Source: an uncultured Lachnospiraceae bacterium
Lineage (GTDB): Bacteria; Bacillota; Clostridia; Lachnospirales; Lachnospiraceae
Reading direction: 5' to 3'
Assembly (NCBI GenBank): GCA_946628415.1
Contig: CAMOWK010000002.1
Location: 158,021-222,020 of the forward strand
Length of the DNA stretch: 64,000 bases
A program made the translations under genes and the position numbers. Positions 17,864 to 26,577 of this stretch are shown here, one piece after another (within the stretch, counting starts at the first letter, position 1; each line of letters starts with the position of its first letter). The notes under the pieces are model-generated. The model was not told the DNA's origin and ran no database searches. It was given only the letters and a program-made list of their open reading frames with translations.

Positions 17864-18388
17864 TTAGCTCTTTCTTTTTAAGATGTTGTGGGCATACTCG
17901 ACGAATGAGACGGGATCTTCATTTTGGCTCAGTGATGCATTTGAAAAACTTCCGTCCTCGGTTACTTCAGTACCGAAGAAGTAAGGCGGAGTGAAGGAAA
18001 CAGCCGACTCCGTATCTGGGAATTCGACCTCGGCATATTTAAGACCTTCGTAATCGCCGTGGAATATATCAAGTTCGATATTTAGTGCAGCTTCGTTTGC
18101 ATTTATGCCTGAAAATTCGCTTAATGGGATTATATATCTTGTTTTTATGATAAAAGCCCCGTCAACTTTGGTTTTAAGTCTTTCATATTCATCTGGGGCT
18201 AGAGAGATTTCATATTCCTCGCGGCTAAGAAGTCCTCCACTTTTAATTGTAAGTATATAGTCATCATCGGACTGCCTTATCCTTATTACCGGACTTGTGG
18301 AAATGTATCCCTGAGACATTTCCTTTTTTTTGTATTTTTTTAAATCAAAAGGGACTTCATTTATAAGGAATTTACGCTCTATTTCCAT
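17864..18388 (-). CDS. CYTH domain protein (triphosphate tunnel metalloenzyme)
   Basis: 174 residues. The MEIERKFLI opening is the ExExK signature of the CYTH family, and further paired charged strands (RIRQSDDDYILTIK, EYEISL, IELDIF, AEVEF) line the expected tunnel. Members hydrolyse inorganic tripolyphosphate or other triphosphates, or make cyclic AMP; which applies here is unknown. The start at 18388 is chosen for the signature and an AAGGAGAT ribosome site 6 bases upstream. It converges on sigH with one base between stop codons and no terminator room. Confidence 0.88.
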   Translation of the reverse strand: MEIERKFLINEVPFDLKKYKKKEMSQGYISTSPVIRIRQSDDDYILTIKSGGLLSREEYEISLAPDEYERLKTKVDGAFIIKTRYIIPLSEFSGINANEAALNIELDIFHGDYEGLKYAEVEFPDTESAVSFTPPYFFGTEVTEDGSFSNASLSQNEDPVSFVEYAHNILKRKS

Positions 18389-18540
18389 TTCAGATCTCCT
18401 TATCATTGATATTTATAAAACATGCTTTATTCATTATTGTAGTTACTCGCTTGAAATAAGTAAAGGAGTATTATATACTTTACGGAGTGAAAAAAGGCTT
18501 ACTTAAGCTTAGGTTTATATGGTTATAAGGGAGGTAAAAA

Positions 18541-19092
18541 ATGGTATACATACTTATGGCAGATGGATTTGAAGAGATTGAAGGAATCATGGTTGTTGAT
18601 CTTCTCAGACGCGCGAGAATCGATATAAAGATGGTTTCTATCAGTGATACTAAGGATGTGATCAGTTCACACAATGTTCCGATAAAGACAGATATTCTTA
18701 TAGACGAGATGGAAGAGGATTATGATATGCTTGTACTTCCGGGTGGACTTAAGGGTACAAATAATCTTAAGGCAAGCCTGAAGGTTAAGGAAGTTATAAC
18801 AAAACAGTATGAAAAAGGCGGTTATCTTGCTGCTATATGCGCTGCTCCTACAGTTTATGGAGAGATGGGACTTCTCAAAGGGAAAAAGGCAACATGTTAT
18901 CCGGGACTTGAGGATGGACTTATAGGAGCAGAGTGGACAGGAGACTCTGTTACGGTTGCGGTCGACGGTAAGTTCATAACAAGCCGTTCGCTTGCAACTT
19001 CGGTTGATTTTGCTCTTAAGATAATTGAGATTCTTGCGGGAAAAGAAGCGGCAGATAAGGTTGCGGCAGGAGTTGTTTACAGGGGATGGTAG
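18541..19092 (+). CDS. DJ-1/PfpI family protein
   Basis: 183 residues. The pattern FEEIEGIMVVDLLRRA at the start and the nucleophile elbow with C100 in AAICAAPTVYGEMGLLKGKKAT are those of the DJ-1/YajL subfamily, which includes glyoxalase- or deglycase-like and redox-sensing chaperone proteins. The activity of this member is not decidable. A near-perfect GGGAGG ribosome site precedes the ATG. It is followed 34 bases later by murF and may share its transcript. Confidence 0.9.
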   Translation: MVYILMADGFEEIEGIMVVDLLRRARIDIKMVSISDTKDVISSHNVPIKTDILIDEMEEDYDMLVLPGGLKGTNNLKASLKVKEVITKQYEKGGYLAAICAAPTVYGEMGLLKGKKATCYPGLEDGLIGAEWTGDSVTVAVDGKFITSRSLATSVDFALKIIEILAGKEAADKVAAGVVYRGW

Positions 19093-19126
19093 AAATACCG
19101 GACAATAATTTTTAAAGGAGACAGAA

Positions 19127-20521
19127 ATGACAGAATTAAGTGTTGGTGAGATTCTTTCGATTACAGGCGGTGAACTCTTATCAGGTAATACGGGAATAAA
19201 AGTAAATGACATTTCCATAGATTCAAGAGAAGTTGGAGAGAAGACTCTCTTTGTTCCTATAATCGGTGAGAATGTGGATCCTCATAAATATATACCTGAT
19301 GTAGCAAAAAAATCGGCAGCTTCATTTACAGACAGAAGTGAGATTCTCTCTTCGATAGATGAGGACAGAAAAGATACATTTGCACTGATAAAAGTTGAAA
19401 ATACTCTTAGGGCTCTTCAGCTTCTCGGAATATATTTCAGAAAACATTATGATAAAAAGGTTGTAGGTGTTACCGGCAGTGTGGGAAAGACCACTACAAG
19501 AGAGATGATCACGAAAGCGATTTCAAGCAGTCTTATGGTTTATTCCACTCCCAAAAACTTCAATTCTGAAATCGGAACTCCGCTTACACTTTCAGCTATA
19601 AATGATAATCCTTCGGATATAGCGGTACTTGAACTTGGAATCAGTGATTTTGGCGAGATGGATGTTCTTACCGAAATGACACTCCCTGATATAGGGGTTG
19701 TTACCAATATAGGCGTTTCACATATAGAATACTTTAAAACAAGAGAAAATATATGTTCTGAGAAACTTAAGATAGCCGGAAGGATGAATGAAAATTCGGC
19801 ACTTTTCTTAAATGGTGAAGATAAATATCTGCTTCTGGCAAAGGAGAGTCTTTCGGTTAAGGCTTTTTACTACGGACTTAGTGATGCTTATGAGTATCAT
19901 GCAGAGAATATTAAATTCAGTGACGGCAGAAGCAGCTTTACTTACGTTCATAATGACAAAAGAGTGGATGTATCTCTTGGACTTTTGGGTAATCATATGA
20001 TACTTAATGCAGTTGCGGCTATGGCTGTTTGTGAGTACCTTGGCCTTGATCTTGAGGCGGCTGCAAATGCACTTTCAAGTTTCCAGGGGCAGAGGCAGAA
20101 TGTTTACATGACTCCGGATGGAATAACAGTTATAAATGATGCATATAATGCAAGCCCTGATTCCATGAAAGCAGAGCTTATGGTCTTAAGGGAGACAGAG
20201 ACAGAAGGAAGAAGAGTGGCTGTTCTGGGAGATATGCTTGAGCTTGGACCTGACTCACCTCTTTTCCATAAGGATGTGGGCAGAGCAGTTATTGCAAATG
20301 AAATCGATATTCTTGTTACTGTCGGAGAGATGATGAAGAATGCACATGACATTGTAAAAGATTCGGGTGTGCCTGAGATCGAAGCAATTCATTTTGATGA
20401 TAAAGAAAGTGCAAATGAATATCTTAAAAAAACACTGAAAAAAGGTGATACTGTTCTTTTTAAAGCGTCAAATGGAATGAAATTTAAAGATATTATTATA
20501 AACTTTAAACAAAAGGACTAG
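19127..20521 (+). CDS. murF: UDP-N-acetylmuramoyl-tripeptide--D-alanyl-D-alanine ligase
   Basis: 464 residues. Adds D-Ala-D-Ala to the cytoplasmic peptidoglycan precursor. The N-terminal substrate domain contains DSREVGEKTLFVPI; the ATP-binding loop is GVTGSVGKTTTRE; KNFNSEIGTPLTL and LELGISDFGEM follow, with the NDAYNASPDSMKAEL motif of the third domain. AAAGGAGA lies before the ATG. The gene stands apart from other mur genes, next to the DJ-1 gene. Confidence 0.96.
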   Translation: MTELSVGEILSITGGELLSGNTGIKVNDISIDSREVGEKTLFVPIIGENVDPHKYIPDVAKKSAASFTDRSEILSSIDEDRKDTFALIKVENTLRALQLLGIYFRKHYDKKVVGVTGSVGKTTTREMITKAISSSLMVYSTPKNFNSEIGTPLTLSAINDNPSDIAVLELGISDFGEMDVLTEMTLPDIGVVTNIGVSHIEYFKTRENICSEKLKIAGRMNENSALFLNGEDKYLLLAKESLSVKAFYYGLSDAYEYHAENIKFSDGRSSFTYVHNDKRVDVSLGLLGNHMILNAVAAMAVCEYLGLDLEAAANALSSFQGQRQNVYMTPDGITVINDAYNASPDSMKAELMVLRETETEGRRVAVLGDMLELGPDSPLFHKDVGRAVIANEIDILVTVGEMMKNAHDIVKDSGVPEIEAIHFDDKESANEYLKKTLKKGDTVLFKASNGMKFKDIIINFKQKD

Positions 20522-20565
20522 GTTATTCCATAAGGTGAATATACAAGTTTGATAAAAAACGTAAA

Positions 20566-20598
20566 TCCGTGAAAAAACGCATTGTGAAAAGTGTTTTT
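20566..20598 (+). terminator. Weak terminator-like hairpin after murF
   Basis: AAAAACGC, a loop of 10 bases, GTGTTTTT, about 50 bases after the murF stop. The stem is AT-rich with one G-T pair, so efficiency is doubtful. Confidence 0.35.
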
Positions 20599-20654
20599 AT
20601 GTGGTGGGTATTTTTTGGTAAACCTAGTAAATACGTAGAAAAATATTAAAAATA

Positions 20655-20683
20655 TTGCAAAAATATTAAATAAGTTATATTAT
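20655..20683 (+). promoter_or_regulatory. Promoter for the lysine/alanine-rich protein gene
   Basis: TTGCAA (20655-20660), a 17-base spacer and TATTAT (20678-20683), in a very AT-rich stretch. It predicts an AT-rich leader of about 88 bases that contains a short GTAAG...CTTAC inverted repeat. I see no small gene in the 256 bases between murF and this gene. Confidence 0.6.
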
Positions 20684-20777
20684 CTGAAACGTAAGCGGGA
20701 CTGAAAAGTTTTCTTACATATTAGTAACGAGTAGTATTAATCATTTATTTTTTTATTTAATTTTGGAGGAATTCGAA

Positions 20778-21299
20778 ATGGCAGTTAAGAAAACAGGTGT
20801 TGAGGAACTTGTAGCTAAGGCAGCAGCAGCTAAGAAGGCTGAGGCTAAGACAGAAGTTAAGAAGGAAACTAAGAAAGCAGCTCCAGCAAAGAAGGCAGAG
20901 CCAGCAAAGAAGGAAGAAGTTAAGAAGGCAGAGCCGGCTAAGAAGGAAGCAGCTAAGAAAGCACCTGCAAAGAAGGCAGAGCCAGCTAAGAAAGCTGAAG
21001 CAGCTAAGAAGGCACCTGCAAAGAAGGCAGAGCCGGCTAAGAAAGCTGAACCAGCAAAGAAGGAAGCAGCTAAGAAGGCACCTGCAAAGAAAGCAGCACC
21101 TGCTAAGAAGGCAGCAGCTACTAAGGTTTCTGTTGAAGTTCAGTACCAGGGTAAGGATGCAAGTACAGATGCAATCGTTGCTAAGGCACTTGAAGTTGCA
21201 GGCAAGAAATCTGTTAAAGAGCTTAATGTATATTATCAGCCAGAAAATGGTAAGGTATACTTCACAGCTGACGGCGAGAATGGTGAGTTCGACTTCTAA
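20778..21299 (+). CDS. Histone H1-like lysine/alanine/proline-rich protein with C-terminal DUF6465-like domain
   Basis: 173 residues. Residues of about 12-115 are a low-complexity tail made of repeated PAKKAE, AAKKAP and PAKKEA units, as in histone H1 and bacterial H1-like nucleoid proteins. The last 60 residues (from KVSVEVQYQGKD to GEFDF) form a compact domain resembling DUF6465 of Clostridia, with the YYQPENGKVYFTADGE pattern. Nucleic-acid binding by the basic tail is an inference. The start at 20778 follows GGAGGAATTCGAA; codons are strongly biased to AAG and GCA/GCT, its own strong promoter and terminator suggest abundant expression. Confidence 0.8.
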   Translation: MAVKKTGVEELVAKAAAAKKAEAKTEVKKETKKAAPAKKAEPAKKEEVKKAEPAKKEAAKKAPAKKAEPAKKAEAAKKAPAKKAEPAKKAEPAKKEAAKKAPAKKAAPAKKAAATKVSVEVQYQGKDASTDAIVAKALEVAGKKSVKELNVYYQPENGKVYFTADGENGEFDF

Positions 21300-21331
21300 G
21301 TAACTGCAAAAGATTTGTATATATCAAAAAA

Positions 21332-21359
21332 GGCCTGTACTTCGGTACGGGTCTTTTTT
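21332..21359. terminator. Bidirectional intrinsic terminator with UUCG loop
   Basis: GGCCTGTAC-TTCG-GTACGGGTC with six T after it and six A before it. It lies between the ends of two convergent genes and can serve both. Confidence 0.92.
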
Positions 21360-21398
21360 GTGTTATTCTCGCTGTGTTATTTTGGCTTGATGCGGGAA

Positions 21399-22778
21399 CT
21401 ATTCAGTTCCGCGCATCTTTATTACAGGAGCACCTGTTCCTCTGACATAGTCACCGGTGATTATAACACTGCCTATGTTGTCGTCCTTCGGAATCTGATA
21501 CATTATATCAAGCATAAATTCTTCTATTATAGATCTGAGTGCTCTTGCGCCGGTCTTTCTTTCGATTGCCTTTTCAGCTATGGCTTCATATGCTGAATCA
21601 TCAAACTGAAGATCAACCTCATCCATACGTAGAAGCTTTTTATACTGCTTAATTATTGCGTTTTTAGGTTCACTTAGAATCTTTACGTACATTTCCTTGT
21701 CCAGTGGATCGAGGGCAAAGATTACAGGGAGTCTTCCGAGAAATTCCGGTATCATACCAAATTCACGTAGGTCCTCAATCTTTACCTTTGAAAGTACATT
21801 TCCTTCTTTTATGATTTCGGTTCTAAGCTCTGCCCCGAAGCCCATGGAAGACTGGTTGGTGAGTCTTGTTGTAATGACATCTTCAAGATTAGGAAATGCA
21901 CCGCCGCAGATGAAGAGGATATTTCTTGTGTTCATAACAGTGGTAGGAGTCATGGCATTCTTACTGCCTGTTCCTATAGGCACTTCAACCTCTGAACCTT
22001 CGAGAAGCTTAAGAAGACCCTGCTGTACGGCTTCACCGCTCACATCCCTTGAACGTGTTTCCTGCTTCTTGGCAATCTTATCTATTTCATCTATAAATAC
22101 AATGCCGTGTTCGGCTTTTTCCACGTCATTTCCTGCAACGGATAGTAGTTTTGACAGTACACTTTCTACGTCATCACCTATATATCCAGCTTCTGTAAGG
22201 CTGGTTGCGTCTGTTATCGCGAGAGGAACATCAAGTATATTTGCGATAGTTTTTACCATGTAGGTTTTTCCTGAGCCGGTAGGCCCTATCATAAGCATAT
22301 TGGATTTCTCGATTTCAACTCCGTCATCAGACGTATCGTCGGAAAGAACTCTTTTATAGTGGTTATATACTGCTACAGCCATTACTTTCTTGGCGTGTTC
22401 CTGACCGACTACGTGTTCATCCAGAAGAGCTTTGATTTTATGAGGTGCAGGAATGTCCTTAATGGTAATAGGCTTTGCCTCTTCGTCATCATCCTTAACT
22501 TCACGCATATCATGTCCTGCTTTTCTTTTCTTAACCTTCTGGTTTTCCGGAATATCTTCGGGTGGTGTGAAGATATTGAAGTTATTGAAGCCCTTCATAT
22601 TTGAGAAGTTCATAAATGGTGAGTTCTCATCATTTATAGTATTAAATGTTTTCTGTATGCAGTCCGGGCAAATGTACATATCGTTCATGAATCTTATCAG
22701 CTTACCTGTTACAGATTCAGGTCGTCTGCACATATAGCAGTATTTTTCGTATTCGTCATTTCTGTTATCGTCGCTCAT
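21399..22778 (-). CDS. ClpX-type AAA+ protein, divergent paralogue
   Basis: 459 residues. The layout is that of ClpX: a zinc domain (C14, C17, C37, C40), a longer than usual acidic linker (about 50-105), Walker A GPTGSGKT (165-172), pore loop GYIG (198-201), Walker B IVFIDEID (226-233) and sensor-2 GARALRS. It differs from the second clpX at 56271: the RKH substrate loop is absent (about 268-280 reads VPIGTGSKNAMTPT), the ClpP-docking IGF loop is MGF (312-314), and the pore reads GYIGDD rather than GYVGED. It is probably an active unfoldase with a different substrate range; ClpP partnering is uncertain. GGAGG precedes the start. It stands alone. Confidence 0.88.
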   Translation of the reverse strand: MSDDNRNDEYEKYCYMCRRPESVTGKLIRFMNDMYICPDCIQKTFNTINDENSPFMNFSNMKGFNNFNIFTPPEDIPENQKVKKRKAGHDMREVKDDDEEAKPITIKDIPAPHKIKALLDEHVVGQEHAKKVMAVAVYNHYKRVLSDDTSDDGVEIEKSNMLMIGPTGSGKTYMVKTIANILDVPLAITDATSLTEAGYIGDDVESVLSKLLSVAGNDVEKAEHGIVFIDEIDKIAKKQETRSRDVSGEAVQQGLLKLLEGSEVEVPIGTGSKNAMTPTTVMNTRNILFICGGAFPNLEDVITTRLTNQSSMGFGAELRTEIIKEGNVLSKVKIEDLREFGMIPEFLGRLPVIFALDPLDKEMYVKILSEPKNAIIKQYKKLLRMDEVDLQFDDSAYEAIAEKAIERKTGARALRSIIEEFMLDIMYQIPKDDNIGSVIITGDYVRGTGAPVIKMRGTE

Positions 22779-22938
22779 TATATCCTCCGATTATCATTAA
22801 TAGATAGTAGACAGTGTACTATATTTCACTTATAACAACAATACTTATCTTTATGTAGAAAAAAATGTAGTTATGTAAAACTAATTTTGTATATTTTATG
22901 GATTGTCTAATATTAAAAAATGAATTAGCATACTGATT

Positions 22939-23655
22939 ATGGTAAAAATTATAGCACATAGAGGGGCATCGTATCTTGCCCACCACGAAAATTCAATAGA
23001 AGCTTTTGAACTGGCGATAGAACTCGGCGCTGACATGGTTGAGTTTGACGTAAGAAGAACCTATGATGGTGAGCTTATCGTCTATCATGACAGAAACTTT
23101 GCTGATTCACCTATAAGCTGGCAGACATTTGAGAATATTGAGAGAGAGGCGTATGAGAAAGGACTTGATATTCCGACTTTTGACGAAGTGCTTTCGTTCT
23201 GTCACGGAAGGATAAAGATGGATATTGAGGTGAAGGAGCCGGGTTTTGAAAAGGAGCTTATACGTAAGATAAAAAATGTCTGTGATTATGATGAGTACAG
23301 CATAAAGTCATTTCATGACAAGGCTGTATATAAGATTAAAAAGCTCGATAAGCACATAACTACAGGGCTTCTTATAGGAAAGGCAAAAGCTAATTTCAAA
23401 ACCAGAGTCAATGAATATTTCCCTGAGCGAAGACTTGCTGCAGCTAAGGCGGATTTTGTTTCGCCAAACTATATGCTCTGCACAAGGGAATTTATCCATA
23501 GAATGAAGCGAAAGGGTATACCTGTTTATGCATGGACATTAAACAATACTTCCGATATAAGAAAGTATATCGGACGGGGCGTAGATGCCATAATAACAGA
23601 TAAGCCCGACGCAGGTTTATATATAAGAAATGAAAAATCAGGTGAATTAAAGTAG
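22939..23655 (+). CDS. Glycerophosphodiester phosphodiesterase
   Basis: 238 residues. The GDPD signature is complete: IAHRGASYLAHHENSIEAFELAIELGAD (with the catalytic His and metal ligands), VEFDVRRTYDGELIVYHD and a second catalytic His within the latter; MDIEVK and ITDKPD follow. It hydrolyses glycerophosphodiesters to glycerol-3-phosphate and an alcohol. No signal peptide is present, so it should be cytoplasmic. No ribosome site is visible before the ATG at 22939, only AT-rich sequence. It is followed 10 bases later by a small membrane protein gene. Confidence 0.93.
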   Translation: MVKIIAHRGASYLAHHENSIEAFELAIELGADMVEFDVRRTYDGELIVYHDRNFADSPISWQTFENIEREAYEKGLDIPTFDEVLSFCHGRIKMDIEVKEPGFEKELIRKIKNVCDYDEYSIKSFHDKAVYKIKKLDKHITTGLLIGKAKANFKTRVNEYFPERRLAAAKADFVSPNYMLCTREFIHRMKRKGIPVYAWTLNNTSDIRKYIGRGVDAIITDKPDAGLYIRNEKSGELK

Positions 23656-23665
23656 AGGTTTAATT

Positions 23666-24022
23666 ATGAAACACAGAATTCTTAAGTACCTGGATTATAT
23701 TGATGAGCTGCTTGATTCTGATGAGGAAAGAGACTGGGACAGCGAGATAAAACTTCATCTTGATCAGATTTCATTCTTCATGCATGAAAGACTTGTGCAT
23801 TTAATTGTTTTTAAGCTTGTTGCAATAGCAACAGTTATATCCATACTTACATTTGTGGTATCGGAACGTCTTGTGCTCCTTCCGCTTATAGTTATGCTGT
23901 TTGTTCTGCTTATTCCGTACTGCATGCATTACTATCTTCTGGAGAATTCCGTTCAGAAAATGTATGAGCAATATGACAGAATGATAGCTAAAAAAAAGGC
24001 TTATTTCAGCGCTGAAAGATAG
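23666..24022 (+). CDS. Two-helix membrane protein, unknown function
   Basis: 118 residues. A charged start (LDYIDELLDSDEERDWDSEI), then two hydrophobic helices (about 46-66 and 70-92), then a charged tail. No family recognised. TAGAGG lies before the ATG, and the gene starts 10 bases after the GDPD gene, so the pair is probably one unit. The promoter of the next gene begins within 2 bases of its stop. Confidence 0.65.
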   Translation: MKHRILKYLDYIDELLDSDEERDWDSEIKLHLDQISFFMHERLVHLIVFKLVAIATVISILTFVVSERLVLLPLIVMLFVLLIPYCMHYYLLENSVQKMYEQYDRMIAKKKAYFSAER

Positions 24023-24023
24023 C

Positions 24024-24053
24024 TTGACATGGCTGAAAAATTGTGTTTATAAT
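24024..24053 (+). promoter_or_regulatory. Consensus promoter for the polysaccharide deacetylase gene
   Basis: TTGACA (24024-24029), an 18-base spacer and TATAAT (24048-24053), both perfect. The predicted leader of about 95 bases contains ACCCT-N11-AGGGT followed by GTTTTT (about 24093-24119), a weak attenuator-like hairpin. Confidence 0.8.
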
Positions 24054-24155
24054 ATGCGTTACACCTTGGAAATAAGCCATTTTTCAATCAACCCTAATAC
24101 CTTGTACAGGGTGTTTTTCGGTGCACAAAATATAGACATAAAAAGAGGATATATC

Positions 24156-25190
24156 ATGTCCGGGTTTTACAGAAATAAGAAAAAAAAGAGATTTAAAAAT
24201 AAAATAGCAAATATATATATACTTTCGGCTGTATGTTTACTTCTGCCTATGGGTATTACAGCATTTGTTGTAGGGCATACCGGAAGTGTTCAGAAGAGTT
24301 TTGATCTGCTTCTGGGAAATGAAGAAGTTACAGAAGCTCCGTATGATTTTGAAGTAAAAACAAATGAAAATCCTGAAGGAGAAGAAGATGGAGATGTGAG
24401 CCTTTCTGCAAAGGATGCAAGTAATCTTACTTCGGGAAATGAAAATGCAGAAGTAAGCTCGGCAGGTGATGCTGATATCACAGATGAAACTGATGTTGAG
24501 GAAGAAACGGTAATTTCAGGGAAAGCATACCATGCACCCGGAAGGATAGAAGGAACTAACGGAAAAACAGTATATATTACATTTGATGACGGCCCATCAA
24601 TGATGACTGATGAGATTCTTGATATCCTTGATGAAAAGGGCGTCAAAGCTACATTCTTTGTGGTTAATACAAGCGATATGTTCTATGACAGCATGAAGAG
24701 GATAGTTGATGAGGGACATACCATTGCCATGCATTCCTATACTCATGACTACAGCACGGTTTATGCTGATCTGAATTCATTTGAACGCGATGTAAATATG
24801 ATTCATGATCTTATATACGATGTAACGGGAGTTGATGCAAAATATTACCGTTTTCCAGGAGGAAGTTCGAATCAGGTATCACAGGTTCCTATGGAAGAAT
24901 GTGCAGAGTATCTAAGTGATATGGGTTATGTATATTTTGACTGGAATGCTATGAATGATGATGCTGAGGTTAAAAATCTCAGTGCGGATGAGCTTAACAG
25001 AAGAGCACTCGGATATATAGCCAATAATCCGGGAGATACAGTGCTGCTTCTTCATGATCTTGAAACTCATCAGGCTACTGTAGAGGCTTTACCGGAGCTG
25101 ATTGACACGCTGCTTGCTGAAGGATATGGTATAGCGGCAATAGATGATGATACACCTCTTGTTCAGCATGTTTCATTTGATGGTGAATAA
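24156..25190 (+). CDS. Polysaccharide deacetylase (NodB/CE4 family), membrane-anchored
   Basis: 344 residues. A KNKKKK-rich start and one hydrophobic helix (about 22-42) are followed by an acidic, Ser/Thr-rich spacer (about 60-125) and the NodB domain: ITFDDGPS (catalytic Asp and metal Asp), the zinc motif HSYTH (HxxxH), YYRFPGGSS, and LLLHD. It deacetylates N-acetylglucosamine or N-acetylmuramic acid in peptidoglycan or another glycan outside the cell, often giving lysozyme resistance. The start at 24156 follows AGAGGATATATC; the frame is open further up to 24024 but that stretch is the promoter and leader. Confidence 0.92.
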   Translation: MSGFYRNKKKKRFKNKIANIYILSAVCLLLPMGITAFVVGHTGSVQKSFDLLLGNEEVTEAPYDFEVKTNENPEGEEDGDVSLSAKDASNLTSGNENAEVSSAGDADITDETDVEEETVISGKAYHAPGRIEGTNGKTVYITFDDGPSMMTDEILDILDEKGVKATFFVVNTSDMFYDSMKRIVDEGHTIAMHSYTHDYSTVYADLNSFERDVNMIHDLIYDVTGVDAKYYRFPGGSSNQVSQVPMEECAEYLSDMGYVYFDWNAMNDDAEVKNLSADELNRRALGYIANNPGDTVLLLHDLETHQATVEALPELIDTLLAEGYGIAAIDDDTPLVQHVSFDGE

Positions 25191-25214
25191 ATCCTTATGA
25201 TTTAAGGGGAAGCT

Positions 25215-26543
25215 ATGAATTACTCGGAAACACTTGAGTATATAAAAAGTAAAGACAGTAAGGGCATCGTTCCCGGTCTCGACAGCATAAAAAATCTTCT
25301 TGGTATGCTGGGCAATCCTGAAAGGCTTGCTCCGGCACTCCATATAGCCGGAACCAACGGCAAAGGAAGTATCATGGCTTATGTCGAGACGATTCTCAGG
25401 ATGTCAGGACTTAAGGCAGGAAGATATATATCTCCTGCCATTTTTGATTACAGAGACAGGTGGATAATAGACGGTAAGCTTCCGTCTCCCGAACTTGTTG
25501 CCGAAACATTTACCGAACTTATGCCATTTGTTGAAAAACTGGAAGAGATAAGTCCGCCCGGACCTACTTCCTTTGAGATAGAAACAGCAGCATATTTCGA
25601 GATGTGCAGGAAGGAAAAATGCGGGGTTTTCATAGTTGAGTGCGGTATGGGCGGAAGACTTGATGCAACAAATGTATTTGAATCGACGCCAGTAACGGTT
25701 CTTGCAAAGATAAGTATGGACCATATGAAGTTTCTTGGTGATTCTCTTATCGCTATAACAAAGGAAAAGCTTGGAATAGTAAAAGAGGGGGATACTCTTG
25801 TGACTTATCCCCAGGATGATATTGTGATGGACTTTATCCGCGAATATGTAAATTCGCATTTTAATCATGTAAAACTTGTTGAAGTGGATATGGACAGCCT
25901 TGGTATTATTTCCGAAACCGCCTCGGGCAGCAGATTTATTTATAAAGAAAAAGAATATGAGATTTCACTCATCGGTCGTCATCAGATTTATAATGCAGTG
26001 ACCGCTATAGAAACAGTAAATGCATTTTTTGAGCGTAATCTTTTAAAAGATTCATCTATAAAGGATATATACAGCGAAGAATACTATAAAACTATATATA
26101 ACGGGCTTAAAAATACGGTTTGGCGCGGGAGATTTGAAAAGCTTATGGATGAACCGTCGTTTTATATAGACGGGGCTCATAACTATGATGCTTGGGTTAC
26201 TCTTGCTGAAAATCTGGAAAGATATTTTACATATAAAAAGAAAGTCTTTATAATAGGAGTGTTCAGTGATAAGGAATATGATAAAATGCTTGATGTCCTG
26301 ACTCCGTACATGGATAAAGCAGTTACTGTTACTGCACCAAACAATGACCGTGCGCTGGATGGAAAAGTTCTTGCCGGGCTTATAGAGGAAAAAGGCATTT
26401 CTGCTGTTTACGAGGACAGCTTTTATAAGGCTGTAAAACGTGCCATTAGCATTGCAGACAGTGATACTGTCATTATAGCGTGTGGCTCACTTTCTTTTGT
26501 GGGAGATATAAGCACTGCTGTAGAAGAGATCGGCAAACAATGA
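25215..26543 (+). CDS. folC: Folylpolyglutamate synthase / dihydrofolate synthase
   Basis: 442 residues. Adds glutamate to dihydropteroate and to tetrahydrofolate in the cytoplasm. The ATP loop is GTNGKGS, followed by SPAIFDYRDR, the catalytic core VECGMGGRLDATN, ISMDHMKFLGDSL and KEKLGIVK; the C-terminal domain carries IDGAHNYDAW. AGGGGAAGCT precedes the ATG. First gene of a folate operon that continues with an HD hydrolase, folP and the FolB-FolK fusion. Confidence 0.96.
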   Translation: MNYSETLEYIKSKDSKGIVPGLDSIKNLLGMLGNPERLAPALHIAGTNGKGSIMAYVETILRMSGLKAGRYISPAIFDYRDRWIIDGKLPSPELVAETFTELMPFVEKLEEISPPGPTSFEIETAAYFEMCRKEKCGVFIVECGMGGRLDATNVFESTPVTVLAKISMDHMKFLGDSLIAITKEKLGIVKEGDTLVTYPQDDIVMDFIREYVNSHFNHVKLVEVDMDSLGIISETASGSRFIYKEKEYEISLIGRHQIYNAVTAIETVNAFFERNLLKDSSIKDIYSEEYYKTIYNGLKNTVWRGRFEKLMDEPSFYIDGAHNYDAWVTLAENLERYFTYKKKVFIIGVFSDKEYDKMLDVLTPYMDKAVTVTAPNNDRALDGKVLAGLIEEKGISAVYEDSFYKAVKRAISIADSDTVIIACGSLSFVGDISTAVEEIGKQ

Positions 26544-26577
26544 TTATACGATAAAGTCAAAGACAGAAAGATATGAG

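Noticed and set aside
20822..21120. CRISPR-like or tandem repeat DNA in the lysine-rich gene
   Set aside because: The repetition follows AAG/GCA codons of PAKKAE units, is in frame, irregular and has no spacers.
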